Assembly (NCBI GenBank): GCA_011050675.1
Contig: DRFI01000017.1
Span: 248,001-312,000, forward strand
Origin: Maribacter sp.
GTDB lineage: Bacteria > Bacteroidota > Bacteroidia > Flavobacteriales > Flavobacteriaceae
Direction of reading: 5' to 3'
DNA length: 64,000 bases
The notes beneath the pieces are model-generated. The model searched no databases and was not told the DNA's origin. It was given only the letters and a program-made list of their open reading frames with translations. Of the stretch, positions 42,460 to 52,918 are shown in pieces. Each line of letters starts with the position of its first letter. Positions within the stretch are counted from its first letter, which is position 1. The position numbers and the translations under genes are program-made.

Positions 42460-44244
42460 TTACTTGGTAAATTTTATAAGCTCTCTTCGGTAAGCGGTTA
42501 GAAGTTTGGATTTAGAAACAAAGCCCATATATTTTCCGTTTTTCACCACAGGTAAATTCCATGCGCCACTATCTTGAAATTTTTGCATTACAATTTGCAT
42601 ACTGTCTAACCCATAATAAATATGGTCTGGAGCTTTATGCGTAAATGTCTCAACTTTTGTGGTGTCATACAATTTGGTATCGAACATAAATTCTCTAATA
42701 TCATCTAGTAAGATAATTCCTAGAAACTTATGATCTACATCTACAACAGGGAAAATGTTTCGTGCAGATTTTGCAACGGAGTCGTGTAGCATTTCACCCA
42801 AGGTCATGTCTGGGTGTACAATTTTAAAGTTAGTTTCTATAACGGTATCTAAATCCATAAGGGTTAGTACCGCTTGATCTTTATTATGGGTTAACAGGTC
42901 TCCGCTTTCTGCCAATTCTCTAGTGTAAATAGTGTAATCGACCGTATTTTTTGTAATAATATATGAGATAGAAGCAGTAATCATTAAGGGGACAAATAAT
43001 GCGTAACCACCCGTAATCTCGGCAATTAAGAATATAGCCGTCAAAGGTGCGTGTTGCACACCGGCTATAAGACCTGCCATACCAATTAAAGTAAAATTAC
43101 TTTCAGAAACTGAAAAGCCTAAGCCGGAATTATTAATGAGTTTGGCAACAACATTTCCTAGTGCACTACCCATAACCATGGTGGGGATAAATATTCCACC
43201 GGCTCCACCTGCAGCCAAAGTGGTAGTCATCGCAACCGCTTTAAAAATAGTAATGCCAAATAGTAAAGCTATTACCACCCAAATATTACCAATGTAAGCG
43301 TCGAAAGGAGTTTTACCTAAAGCTTGAATGTGATCACCAATTAATAGGTTATTAATAAACGTAAAACCTTCACCATATAGAGGAGGAATCGTATACAACA
43401 TAATTCCTATAGCTAGCCCTCCTACTAAAAGACGGTATTTAGGGCTTTTTAATGGTTTAAATAGATTAATGATACCAAAGTACATTTTGGTGAAATAGAT
43501 GGAGGCTACCGCTGTGCCAACACCGAGAAGAACATAAAACAAAGTATCCTTTATTTCAAATGGCTCACTAATGGAGAAATTGAACAATACCTCGTTACCC
43601 ATAAAGAAATAGGAGGTAAGCACACCACTTATTGATGCCAATAAAAGTGGAAGCATAGATATCATCGTTAAATCCAAACTGAACACTTCTACAGCGAAAA
43701 TAATGGCTGCAATTGGTGATTGAAAAATTGACGATATGGCACCAGCAGATGCACAAGCAATTAATAATGAACGTGTCTTACTGTTAATATGAAAAAGGCG
43801 ACCTAAATTGGAACTTATGGCTGCACCTGTAGCTACAGCGGGACCTAGTAAGCCCACTGAACCACCAAAGCCTACTGTTAAAGGGGCTATAATTAATTGT
43901 GTATATACCTGCTTCACATCTATACGACCCTTGTTTTTTGAAAGTGAAAATAGAATGGAAGAAACGGCATGTTTCAATTTTTCTTTATGAATATATTTTA
44001 CGTATAAGTATACTAGCGTAAGACCAATTATAGGTAGAATAAAATACAATTGATTACTAGAGAATATGATTCCGGTCTCAAGGGATGCTTCAATAAAGTA
44101 CGTAATGTTTTTAAGTGTTACCGATGCTAACCCTGCTAGAAGACCTACCACAACACTTAATATATAAACAAAGGTCTTCTGGGAGATGTGTTTATATCTC
44201 CACTTGTAAATACGTTTTAAAAGTTTGTTTTTTTGAATGGGCAT
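42460..44244 (-). CDS. ClC-family chloride channel/transporter with CBS pair
   Basis: Membrane core (residues 25-430) with GFGGSVGLLGPAVATG, SPIAAIIFAVEVF and AAGGAGGIFIPTMVMG, then two CBS domains (about 455-590). The gating position normally held by glutamate in GxEGP or GLEAP is leucine here (Leu133 in GLLGP). The intracellular glutamate (FAVEVF) is present. Loss of the gating glutamate removes coupling in characterised ClC exchangers, so this may be a passive channel. The 88-residue protein gene follows. Confidence 0.92.
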   Translation of the reverse strand: MPIQKNKLLKRIYKWRYKHISQKTFVYILSVVVGLLAGLASVTLKNITYFIEASLETGIIFSSNQLYFILPIIGLTLVYLYVKYIHKEKLKHAVSSILFSLSKNKGRIDVKQVYTQLIIAPLTVGFGGSVGLLGPAVATGAAISSNLGRLFHINSKTRSLLIACASAGAISSIFQSPIAAIIFAVEVFSLDLTMISMLPLLLASISGVLTSYFFMGNEVLFNFSISEPFEIKDTLFYVLLGVGTAVASIYFTKMYFGIINLFKPLKSPKYRLLVGGLAIGIMLYTIPPLYGEGFTFINNLLIGDHIQALGKTPFDAYIGNIWVVIALLFGITIFKAVAMTTTLAAGGAGGIFIPTMVMGSALGNVVAKLINNSGLGFSVSESNFTLIGMAGLIAGVQHAPLTAIFLIAEITGGYALFVPLMITASISYIITKNTVDYTIYTRELAESGDLLTHNKDQAVLTLMDLDTVIETNFKIVHPDMTLGEMLHDSVAKSARNIFPVVDVDHKFLGIILLDDIREFMFDTKLYDTTKVETFTHKAPDHIYYGLDSMQIVMQKFQDSGAWNLPVVKNGKYMGFVSKSKLLTAYRRELIKFTK

Positions 44245-44388
44245 TTTTTAACCAAATCAGAAATGGTATTCAAAGGTATTTAATTACTAGCTATGATTTT
44301 GGTTTTGAGTTCTTCTAAATCTTCAATATAAATTTGGTGTAACATTTCTGTGAAGTCGCTATTGTTCAAGTATCCATATTAAAACAAA

Positions 44389-44415
44389 AAAAATCCTGCA
44401 CTGGGCAGGATTTTT
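44389..44415 (-). terminator. intrinsic terminator after aspS
   Basis: Stem AAAAATCCTGC/GCAGGATTTTT with an ACTGG loop and flanking A-run on the plus strand, so a T-run on the minus strand. It is 24 bases after the aspS stop. Confidence 0.85.
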
Positions 44416-44438
44416 AATTAAGATTTTATCAGTATTGA

Positions 44439-46193
44439 CTATTCTTTAATATCTAATTTTAAACTCAATTCTTTCAATTGTGCAACATCAATTGCAGCTG
44501 GAGCATCAATCATAACATCTCTACCACTATTGTTTTTAGGGAAGGCAATGAAATCTCTAATTGTCTCTTGTCCGCCTAAAATTGCAACTAATCTATCCAA
44601 ACCAAATGCTAGTCCGCCATGTGGTGGAGCGCCATATTGGAATGCATCCATTAAAAATCCGAATTGTGCTTTTGCTTCTTCAGGTGTGAATCCTAAATGC
44701 TTGAACATTGTTGCTTGCATGTCTTTATCGTGAATACGAATAGAACCACCGCCTATTTCATTACCGTTCAATACTAAGTCATATGCATTCGCACGTACTG
44801 CACCTGGATCGGTATCCAACAATTCTAACTGACCTGGTTTTGGTGATGTAAACGGGTGGTGCATTGCATGGTAATGTCCTGTTTCTTCATCAAGTTCCAA
44901 TAATGGGAAATCAACTACCCATAACGGGGCAAACTCATTTGGTTTTCTTAATCCCAGTCTAGTTGCCATTTCCATTCTAAGCGCACTTAGTTGTGTTCTT
45001 GTTTTATTGGCATCGCCAGAAAGTACACAAATAAGATCACCTGGTTTAGCACCTGTAGCTTCTGCCCATTTTGCTAAATCGTTTTGGTCATAGAATTTAT
45101 CTACGGTAGATTTAAAGCTACCGTCTTCATTACATTTTACATAGACCATACCATTAGCGCCTACTTGTGGGCGTTTTACCCAATTTACCAAGGCGTCTAA
45201 TTCTTTTCTAGTATATAAGGCGGCATCAGGTACTGCAATACCGACTACTAATTCGGCGGAGTTAAAAACTCCAAATTCTTTATGTTGAGCAACGGCATTT
45301 AATTCTGCGAATTCCATCCCGAAACGAATATCTGGCTTATCATTACCATATTTTGCCATGGCATCATCATAAGTCATTCTAGGGAAAGAATCGATCTCAA
45401 CACCATTCACTTCTTTTAAAAGGTACTTCGTTAAGTTTTCAAAGACATTTAAAATATCTTCTTGCTCTACGAACGCCATTTCACAATCTATCTGTGTAAA
45501 TTCTGGTTGTCTGTCTGCACGTAAATCTTCATCCCTAAAACACTTTACAATCTGAAAGTATTTATCCATACCACCAACCATCAATAACTGTTTGAAGGTT
45601 TGTGGAGATTGTGGTAAGGCATAAAATTGACCTTCGTTCATTCGACTTGGTACTACGAAATCTCTTGCGCCTTCTGGTGTAGATTTTATTAAGTATGGAG
45701 TCTCAACTTCTATAAAGCCTTCATCAGATAAAAACTTACGAACCTCCATAGTTACCTTACTTCTAAAAATAAGATTGTTCTTTACAGGATTTCTACGGAT
45801 GTCTAAATACCTATATTTCATACGAAGGTCTTCACCACCGTCTGTTTCATTTTCTATAGTGAATGGCGGAGTTTTAGATTCGTTCAAAATTGTTAACTCA
45901 GAAACTAAAACTTCTATGTTCCCTGTAGGGATATTAGCGTTTTTCGAAGTTCTTTCAATAACCGCTCCTTTTATCTGAATAACGAATTCGCGACCTAAAC
46001 TTCTTGCCTGCTCTAATAATTCTTTCGACGTACGATCTTCATCTAAAACAAGTTGTGTAATGCCATAACGGTCTCGTAAATCTACCCAAACAACGAAACC
46101 TTTGTCTCTAGTCTTAGCTACCCAACCAGATAGGGTAACTGTTTTGCCAATGTGTGATTCTCTTAACTCCCCGCAGGAATGGCTTCTATACAT
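44439..46193 (-). CDS. aspS: aspartate-tRNA ligase
   Basis: Charges tRNA-Asp. N-terminal OB-fold binds the anticodon ([29 protein letters not shown]), a class II core has motif 2 [19 protein letters not shown] and motif 3 [15 protein letters not shown]. The bacterial GAD domain sits between. At 584 residues it is the long bacterial form. -7 element TAAATTTG at 46216-46223 (minus strand), 23 bases before the start. Confidence 0.97.
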   Translation of the reverse strand: MYRSHSCGELRESHIGKTVTLSGWVAKTRDKGFVVWVDLRDRYGITQLVLDEDRTSKELLEQARSLGREFVIQIKGAVIERTSKNANIPTGNIEVLVSELTILNESKTPPFTIENETDGGEDLRMKYRYLDIRRNPVKNNLIFRSKVTMEVRKFLSDEGFIEVETPYLIKSTPEGARDFVVPSRMNEGQFYALPQSPQTFKQLLMVGGMDKYFQIVKCFRDEDLRADRQPEFTQIDCEMAFVEQEDILNVFENLTKYLLKEVNGVEIDSFPRMTYDDAMAKYGNDKPDIRFGMEFAELNAVAQHKEFGVFNSAELVVGIAVPDAALYTRKELDALVNWVKRPQVGANGMVYVKCNEDGSFKSTVDKFYDQNDLAKWAEATGAKPGDLICVLSGDANKTRTQLSALRMEMATRLGLRKPNEFAPLWVVDFPLLELDEETGHYHAMHHPFTSPKPGQLELLDTDPGAVRANAYDLVLNGNEIGGGSIRIHDKDMQATMFKHLGFTPEEAKAQFGFLMDAFQYGAPPHGGLAFGLDRLVAILGGQETIRDFIAFPKNNSGRDVMIDAPAAIDVAQLKELSLKLDIKE

Positions 46194-46342
46194 AATACGT
46201 GCTTTAATGAAAGGGCAAATTTAAGAAGTCTATTTCATTATAGGTCTATATAGTACCTAGGTTTTCCTAATGATTGGAGTTGATTGAAGCATAAAAATTG
46301 GTATACATAACATACTAAATATCATTGTATTACAAGTTTAAT

Positions 46343-46406
46343 GTTAATTTAACGTTATGTAATTGTTATCTTAACATTGATTAATAAGGAAATGTATGTA
46401 TATTTG
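46343..46406 (+). promoter_or_regulatory. three 11-bp direct repeats plus promoter upstream of the MORN gene
   Basis: Contiguous 11-mers GTTAATTTAAC (46343), GTTATGTAATT (46354) and GTTATCTTAAC (46365) are followed one base later by TTG (46377-46379), a 19-base spacer and TATATTTG (46399-46406). The phased repeats abutting the -33 position are the arrangement used by PhoB-type activators. Confidence 0.65.
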
Positions 46407-46451
46407 TAATGTTACTGTTAAGCGAAATATCAATTTAAAAATATATATCCG

Positions 46452-46799
46452 ATGAAAAAAATTCTAATTATAGCCGTTATGGCATTGTCTTTTGGAGCAT
46501 ACGCTCAAGTTGATCCATCTTTTGTAAAAGAAGGAGATAAAGTAAAGGCTACCTATTTTCATGCAAATGGCGAAAAATCTCAAGAAGGTTACTTTTTAAA
46601 CGAAAAGTTAGATGGACAGTGGAAAATGTTCAACGACAAAGGAGATAAAATTGCCATGGGTAATTATGAGAACGGTGTTAAAACTGGAAAATGGTTATTC
46701 TGGGAAGGTGATGTAAAAAGTGAAGTAAGTTTTGACAACAATAAAATTGCTAGCGTTTCTAAAGTAAACTCTAAAGCACCTGTTGTTATTAATAAATAA
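46452..46799 (+). CDS. secreted MORN-repeat protein (YwqK-like)
   Basis: A signal peptide (to about residue 18) and a short MORN_2 domain: GEKSQEGYFLNEKLDGQWKMFNDKGDKIAMGNYENGVKTGKWLFW. The protein has 115 residues. Some MORN_2 (YwqK) proteins are annotated as antitoxin-like, but no toxin partner is here. It has its own promoter with phased repeats and a terminator, so is a single-gene unit. Confidence 0.85.
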   Translation: MKKILIIAVMALSFGAYAQVDPSFVKEGDKVKATYFHANGEKSQEGYFLNEKLDGQWKMFNDKGDKIAMGNYENGVKTGKWLFWEGDVKSEVSFDNNKIASVSKVNSKAPVVINK

Positions 46800-46815
46800 C
46801 TCAACTAACACAAAT

Positions 46816-46854
46816 AAAAAAAAGCCCGTATCAATTTTGATACGGGCTTTTTTT
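46816..46854. terminator. bidirectional intrinsic terminator
   Basis: Stem AAAGCCCGTATCAA/TTGATACGGGCTTT with TT loop and seven flanking A/T bases, between the MORN gene and the RND permease gene. Confidence 0.93.
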
Positions 46855-46878
46855 ATGATGATTATTCTTAAGGTATAA

Positions 46879-49800
46879 CTAGGCTACACCTTCTAGTTGT
46901 TCATTGTTTTCCGTGCTTTTGTTTCCCACGCTTCCAAACTTAATTTTAATACGGTACACAATATTAAATAATACCGGAACTATAATTAAAGTTAAGAAGG
47001 TCGCAACGATTAACCCGAAGATTACAGTCCAAGCCAAAGGTCCCCAGAATACAACATTATCACCACCTATATAGATATGAGGGTTAAATTCTGAGAATAG
47101 CGAAAAGAAATCAATGTTGAGTCCGATTGCAAGTGGAATCAATCCTAATACGGTAGTAATTGCGGTCAAAATAACTGGTCTTAATCTAGCTTTACCACCA
47201 ACGATCATAGAATCTGTTGCATCGTCAATTGTCAATAGATCACTATCATCCATTCCTAATCGAACTTTTTTACGATCCACCAAAATTTGGGTGTAATCGA
47301 GAAGTACAACGCCGTTATTTACCACAATACCTGCCAATGAAATAATACCCATCATTGTCATCATAATAACGAACGACCATCCTGTGATCATCAATCCACC
47401 AAATACACCGATGAAGCTTAAGAAAATGGCGATCATAATAATCAACGGTTTTGAAATACCACCAAATTGGAAAATTAGAATAAGCATAATCAACCCTAAA
47501 CCAGAAAAGAAAGCACCTACCAAGAACGCTTGTTGTTTTGCTTGCTCTTCTAATTGGCCTGTGTAGTCAATTTTAACTGTTGTTGGAGTCCCTTCAAAAC
47601 TATCCATCTCTCTTTGAATTTCAGCAACAATTGCACCGGCATCTGTAAAGCCAGGTTTTAATCCGGAGTAAATAGTAACCACTCGTTTCCCGTCACGGTG
47701 TTTTATCGCACTAAACCCTGATGTATTTTTCTCCGTAGCTACTGCAGAAATAGGAATTTCCTTAATCTGACCATTCGCAGGATCTCTAAAAATGATGTTC
47801 TGATTGAATAAGGCACTCTTATTATATCTTAAATCTTCATTAAATCTAATATTGATATCATAATCCTCACCATCTTCTTTATAAACACCTGCTTTTTCTC
47901 CAAAAATAGAGCGTCTTAACTGGTTACCAACTTGACCTACGGCAACACCAAGTTCACCTGCCTTCTCGCGATCTACAATTACTTGCATTGCTGGTTTGCC
48001 TTTATTTACATCAATCTTCAATTCTTCAATACCTGCAATATTCTTCGTATTAATGAAATTCTTAATGTCTTCTGCAGTGTTGATCAATTCATCATAGTCG
48101 TTACCTTCAAGTTCAATGTTAATGGGGAAACCTGCAGGCGGACCATTGGCATCTTTCTCAACAGAAATGGCAACACCAGGGTATATACCTTGTAGAGCAG
48201 CTTGAACTCTACCTCTTATATCTTCGGTATTTAAACCCTCACGATATTTGTATTCACTAAAGTTTACGGTTACTTTTCCTTTATGTGGCATTTCTGCAGA
48301 AGAACCACCATCGGTAAGTGGGTTACCGGCACCTTCACCTACAACGGAAACGGCAGAGGTCATCATAAAGTTTTTACCGTCCTTTTGGTATTTAGGATCA
48401 TCCATTATAGCGTAAACCTGACTCTCAATCTCTTTGGTGATCTCATTGGTTTTCTCTATAGATGTTCCTTCAGGATATTCTACATACACATAGATTTCAT
48501 TCGGTTTGTTGTCTGGGAAGAATTCAATTTTAGTACGACCGCTACCTACAGACATGCCAAATAACATAAATACACCAATCAACATTAAGAATGTGACACC
48601 AAAATACCAATACACATTACTACCTCTTAAGGCATGCTTAAGACGTCTTTCATACCAATTCTCGAAACGAGACATGGTTCTCTTTTGAAACCTGATAGCT
48701 GAACCTTTTATAATGTATTTATAAGCCCAGAACATGATGCCTGTAAGAATTAAAACGGAACCTAAACCACGCATTGCGCCACCGAAAATTAGAATCAAAG
48801 CTCCAAGAACTCCTAGAATAACACTCATTCTAATCAATTGCTTTAGAGTAAGTTCTTTCTCATCTGTACTCATGAATTTTGAAACTAACATAGAGTTCAT
48901 GAAAATTGCTACGAATAAAGATGATCCTAAAACTACAGAAAGGGTAATAGGGAAATAGATCATGAATTGGCCGAATATACCTGGCCAAAGACCTAGCGGT
49001 ACAAAGGCCGCAACAGTTGTCGCTGTTGATATAATTATAGGGTAGGCTATTTCACCAATACCTTTTTTAGCAGCTTCAGTTCTAGACAATCCTTCGTCCA
49101 TTAAACGGTATACGTTTTCAACTACAACAATACCGTTGTCCACTAACATACCAAGACCCATGATCATTCCGAAAAGAATCATAGTGTTCAGTGTATATCC
49201 AAGCCATGACAATATTACGAAAGACATGAACATTGACATAGGTATGGCGAAACCAACAAATAATGCATTTCTAAATCCTAAGAAGAACATTAAAACAGTA
49301 ACTACCAGAATAATTCCAAAAATGATATTGTTTACCAAATCATCTACTTGATTTAATGTACGGGTAGATGAATCATTGGCAATAGAAATATTTAAATCTG
49401 GCGGAAAGTATTCAGCTGTTTCTTTCTTTACCAATTCCTTTATTTTGTCAGCAGCGGAAATAGAGTTTCTACCAGCTCTTTTTTTCACATCAAGCATCAC
49501 TACATTTTTCCCGAATTCACGGGCATAAGTAGTTTTGTCTTTTGACTGAAAGTTGATTGACGCAATATCTTTTAAATAAACAGCACCATTTTCTGATTTA
49601 ACTACAAAATTGTTCAATTCCTTAGGGTCTTCAACTTCCCCTAGAATACGAATGGTACGTCTTTGCCCTACGGTTTTTAAATTACCTGCAGACATGGTCA
49701 TATTACCATTACTAATGGCACTGATAACATCTTGAAAGCTGATTTTTGCAGCCATCATTTTGTAAATATCAACACCCACTTCAACTTCTAAATCTTGTGC

Positions 49801-50379
49801 CCCTCGAATATCGGCCTGTTTAATTTCAGGAAGATCCTCTACTTCATCTTGTAAGTATTCCGCAAATTCTTTCAGTTTCTCCACAGGATAATCACCTGTA
49901 AAGTTGATATTCATAATGGGAACTTCTTCAGAGAAATTCAAGTCAAAAACATTAGGTTCTACCTTGGCACCATTAAATGTTGGCCAGTCTTCACTTGCTT
50001 TTTCACTGTCTACTTCATCTTTAACCTTTTGCTTTGCTTGTTCAACCGTAATTTCCTCATCGAACTCTACAGTTAAAATGGCATAATCTTCTTGCGACGT
50101 AGAGATTACTTCTACAACATTACTGATGTTCTTTAACCTATCTTCTAAAGGATCCGTTATCAGTTTTTCAATATCCTCGGCAGTGTTACCTGGGTAAGGT
50201 GTACTAATGTAGATTTTGGTCTCTATAATTTCAGGAAAATCTTCTCTGGGCATCGCCATATAGGCGCTAAATCCCAACCAAAGAAAAATGGCTATCATGA
50301 CATAAATAACCGAAGGGTTATCAATGGCCCAAGACGATAGACCGAATTCTTTATCGGCGTTCTTTTGTACTTTGCTCAT
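46879..50379 (-). CDS. efflux RND transporter permease
   Basis: Inner-membrane proton-driven pump of a tripartite efflux system. Twelve core membrane segments and two large periplasmic loops. Features include the N-terminal IFLWLGFSAYMAMPREDFPEI, the TM4 proton-relay stretch MIMGLGMLVDNGIVVVENVYR, and MMGIISLAGIVVNNGVVLLDYTQ in the second half. At 1166 residues it exceeds the usual 1040; an extra hydrophobic block (about residues 505-550) follows TM6. It is last of the tetR-tolC-adaptor-permease operon. Confidence 0.95.
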   Translation of the reverse strand: MSKVQKNADKEFGLSSWAIDNPSVIYVMIAIFLWLGFSAYMAMPREDFPEIIETKIYISTPYPGNTAEDIEKLITDPLEDRLKNISNVVEVISTSQEDYAILTVEFDEEITVEQAKQKVKDEVDSEKASEDWPTFNGAKVEPNVFDLNFSEEVPIMNINFTGDYPVEKLKEFAEYLQDEVEDLPEIKQADIRGAQDLEVEVGVDIYKMMAAKISFQDVISAISNGNMTMSAGNLKTVGQRRTIRILGEVEDPKELNNFVVKSENGAVYLKDIASINFQSKDKTTYAREFGKNVVMLDVKKRAGRNSISAADKIKELVKKETAEYFPPDLNISIANDSSTRTLNQVDDLVNNIIFGIILVVTVLMFFLGFRNALFVGFAIPMSMFMSFVILSWLGYTLNTMILFGMIMGLGMLVDNGIVVVENVYRLMDEGLSRTEAAKKGIGEIAYPIIISTATTVAAFVPLGLWPGIFGQFMIYFPITLSVVLGSSLFVAIFMNSMLVSKFMSTDEKELTLKQLIRMSVILGVLGALILIFGGAMRGLGSVLILTGIMFWAYKYIIKGSAIRFQKRTMSRFENWYERRLKHALRGSNVYWYFGVTFLMLIGVFMLFGMSVGSGRTKIEFFPDNKPNEIYVYVEYPEGTSIEKTNEITKEIESQVYAIMDDPKYQKDGKNFMMTSAVSVVGEGAGNPLTDGGSSAEMPHKGKVTVNFSEYKYREGLNTEDIRGRVQAALQGIYPGVAISVEKDANGPPAGFPINIELEGNDYDELINTAEDIKNFINTKNIAGIEELKIDVNKGKPAMQVIVDREKAGELGVAVGQVGNQLRRSIFGEKAGVYKEDGEDYDINIRFNEDLRYNKSALFNQNIIFRDPANGQIKEIPISAVATEKNTSGFSAIKHRDGKRVVTIYSGLKPGFTDAGAIVAEIQREMDSFEGTPTTVKIDYTGQLEEQAKQQAFLVGAFFSGLGLIMLILIFQFGGISKPLIIMIAIFLSFIGVFGGLMITGWSFVIMMTMMGIISLAGIVVNNGVVLLDYTQILVDRKKVRLGMDDSDLLTIDDATDSMIVGGKARLRPVILTAITTVLGLIPLAIGLNIDFFSLFSEFNPHIYIGGDNVVFWGPLAWTVIFGLIVATFLTLIIVPVLFNIVYRIKIKFGSVGNKSTENNEQLEGVA

Positions 50380-50385
50380 CGATCT

Positions 50386-51552
50386 TTATTTTTTTATTTT
50401 AACTTTTTGACCATCTTTAACACTTCTTGCGCCTTCATTGATAATATGGTTTCCGTCCTCTAAACCAGATAAGACTTCTATATTAGCACCTTGTGTTTTT
50501 CCTGTTGCAATGATTACTCTTTTTACGATTGACTCACCTTCAGCATTTGGTTCTTCTGCAACGAATACGTACTGTTCTCCTTCTGCATTTTCAGATATTA
50601 TACTGGTTGGTATAAGTATGGCATCTTCGCTCGTGTAGTCGTTTATATTAACCTTAGCACTTAAGTTTGGTTTTATTTTACCTTCTTTATTAGGAACTGG
50701 TATTTCAGCTTCAAAAGATCTGTTTGAGGGATTAATGAAGTTACCTGTTTCTCTAATTTTTGAAACAATACTGTCACCCAAAACCGGGAAGTAAACTACT
50801 GCTTCTTTCCCTTTAGTGACATTAGCTAAATAAGATTCTGGTACTTCAACCTCAATGTACATATTAGATAAATTTACAATACGAAAAACCTCTGAACCTT
50901 GCCCAGGTGCAACTACGGTTCCTTGATCTTTAATTACCTTATCTATAATACCTGAAAATGGTGCTCTAATGGTAGATTTACCCAATTGACTCTGTGTTTG
51001 TGAAACCATATTCTCAGAAGCTTCGTAATTGGTCTTAGCTTGTAGATATTGAATTTCAGAACCAATGTTCTGGTTCCATAAACGCTCTTGACGCTCAAAA
51101 GTAGTTTTAGCTAAAGCTGCTTGTGATTTTAATTGACTTAATTGGCTTGACATACCGCCATCGTCAATTGTAGCTAAAATTTGACCTTTAGATACTTTAT
51201 CACCTTCTTTAACATATACTCTTTGTAGCGTACCTGGCATTTCTGGGTAAATTAGAACATTTTGCTTTGTACTAACATCACCTTGTAATTCTAAATAGTG
51301 ATTGAATAACTCTTTTTTAGCTGTCAATGTATTTACTAATGGCAACTTCTCTTCATTACCTAAAACTGCAATCGCAGAGTCTAATGATTTAAGTTGCGTT
51401 TCAATTAGCTTTTGTTGAGTTGTGATTTCGTTCTTCTTGGCTCTTATAGATTCAAGATTCTGCTGCTCAATAATTTCATTTACCGATTGCTCTCCTCCGC
51501 CGCAAGAAAATAGGCCGATGGTTGCAATTAATAATACTAGTATTTTTTTCAT
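50386..51552 (-). CDS. efflux RND periplasmic adaptor subunit
   Basis: A lipoprotein (lipobox LFSC) of 388 residues that links pump and outer-membrane channel. A coiled coil (about 30-70 and 135-185) flanks a lipoyl/biotinyl-like domain with VYVKEGDKVSKGQILATIDDGG and GTVVAPGQGSEVFRIVN, followed by the beta-barrel. The gap to the permease start is 6 bases. Confidence 0.94.
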   Translation of the reverse strand: MKKILVLLIATIGLFSCGGGEQSVNEIIEQQNLESIRAKKNEITTQQKLIETQLKSLDSAIAVLGNEEKLPLVNTLTAKKELFNHYLELQGDVSTKQNVLIYPEMPGTLQRVYVKEGDKVSKGQILATIDDGGMSSQLSQLKSQAALAKTTFERQERLWNQNIGSEIQYLQAKTNYEASENMVSQTQSQLGKSTIRAPFSGIIDKVIKDQGTVVAPGQGSEVFRIVNLSNMYIEVEVPESYLANVTKGKEAVVYFPVLGDSIVSKIRETGNFINPSNRSFEAEIPVPNKEGKIKPNLSAKVNINDYTSEDAILIPTSIISENAEGEQYVFVAEEPNAEGESIVKRVIIATGKTQGANIEVLSGLEDGNHIINEGARSVKDGQKVKIKK

Positions 51553-51577
51553 GATTGTATTTTTAATGATTGATTGT

Positions 51578-52918
51578 TTAGGCTTTCGTATTTAAAATAA
51601 TTTCCAATTCGGTTTTTTTATTGATGACCTCTACCATTGACTGTAAGAACTCTTGTTGAGTTGCATACAATTGTGTTTGTGCTTGTCTTAGTTCAAAACT
51701 GGTAGCGAGACCTTCTTTATATTTTATCTGGTTCTTATTTTCTATACGTTCAGATAGCATAAGGTTTTGTTTTGCAGTTTCATAATTATCGATGGCTAGC
51801 GTATAATTGTTCTTAGCATTTTCTAACTGTAATCTAATTTGTTGTTCGGCTTCGGTTAGTTGTGTTTTTGCCTTTTCTAAAGCAATTTTAGCACGCTGAG
51901 TAGTAGCACTTCTTTTAAATGAGCTAAAGATTGGTATGTTGAGGTCAAAGCCAAGAACAGAAGAATCAAACCATTCTTGCTCTCCGCTGAAAAAATCAAA
52001 ACTTTCAGAATAAGCAGAGCTACCGTAATTAACAAAGGCATTTAGTGTTGGTAATGCACGACTTCTTGCCAATTTCCATTCAAAAAAGCGTTGTTCGTTT
52101 AAGTTTTCGGCTAGTTTATAATCAACATTGTCGTTAATATTAAAGTCTGTACCAAGAATACTTAAATCCATCTTAGATAGTGTTAAGTCTTCTAGTTCTT
52201 CTTGCAATTGGGTTGGTGCATTTAAATCTATACCCATGCTAACATTCAGCATTTGTAATGTAATCTGCTTAAGTCTAATTGCATTCTGTAATTGATTTTC
52301 TATAGACGAAAGCGTAATTTGAAGTTGATCAACACTCTCTTCTTCTCCTAGTCCGTTTTCATACAGCTTAGAAGTTTCATAAAGATTCTTTTCAAGTGTA
52401 GCTTTGTTCTTCTCCAAGATTTCAACACTCTCTTCTGCCAATAGAACATTGCCGTAAGCCTCGACTACTTGTTTTCTTACGTCTAGCTCTGTTTTTTCCT
52501 TGTTGTTAGCGCTATAGCTTAAGAATGCTTTTGTCGCTTGAACACCAACTATATAAGAGCCATCAAAAATTTGCTGGGTTAACGTTGCAGTTGCGGTAGC
52601 CGATTGTGGTTGAGAGAAAACTACTGGTATAAATTCCCCTGCTGCACCACCAACAAGTTCTGCTGGTAATAAAGTTACTGGCTGTTTTAATTGATTTTGA
52701 TAGCCTAAAGAACCATTAATTTGCGGTAAACCGCCTGCAATAGTTTCCCATTTTTGTTTTTGGGCATCTATGATATCCCTATTTGCATTAATGGCAGAAT
52801 AATTGTTTTCTAAAGCAAATTGAATAGCTTCTTCTAAAGTGAAACTGTTGGTCTGCTCTTGTGAATATCCCAAGCTAATGCTTAGAAAGGTGATTAGTAT
52901 TAAGAATTGATTTCGCAT
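51578..52918 (-). CDS. TolC-family outer-membrane channel
   Basis: A signal peptide (to about residue 20) and two OEP repeats. The protein is largely long helices (AIQFALENNYSAINANRDIIDAQKQKW; RAKIALEKAKTQLTEAEQQIRLQLENAKN). It forms the outer-membrane exit duct of the pump. The 446-residue length is typical. Its start is directly adjacent to the tetR stop. Confidence 0.93.
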   Translation of the reverse strand: MRNQFLILITFLSISLGYSQEQTNSFTLEEAIQFALENNYSAINANRDIIDAQKQKWETIAGGLPQINGSLGYQNQLKQPVTLLPAELVGGAAGEFIPVVFSQPQSATATATLTQQIFDGSYIVGVQATKAFLSYSANNKEKTELDVRKQVVEAYGNVLLAEESVEILEKNKATLEKNLYETSKLYENGLGEEESVDQLQITLSSIENQLQNAIRLKQITLQMLNVSMGIDLNAPTQLQEELEDLTLSKMDLSILGTDFNINDNVDYKLAENLNEQRFFEWKLARSRALPTLNAFVNYGSSAYSESFDFFSGEQEWFDSSVLGFDLNIPIFSSFKRSATTQRAKIALEKAKTQLTEAEQQIRLQLENAKNNYTLAIDNYETAKQNLMLSERIENKNQIKYKEGLATSFELRQAQTQLYATQQEFLQSMVEVINKKTELEIILNTKA

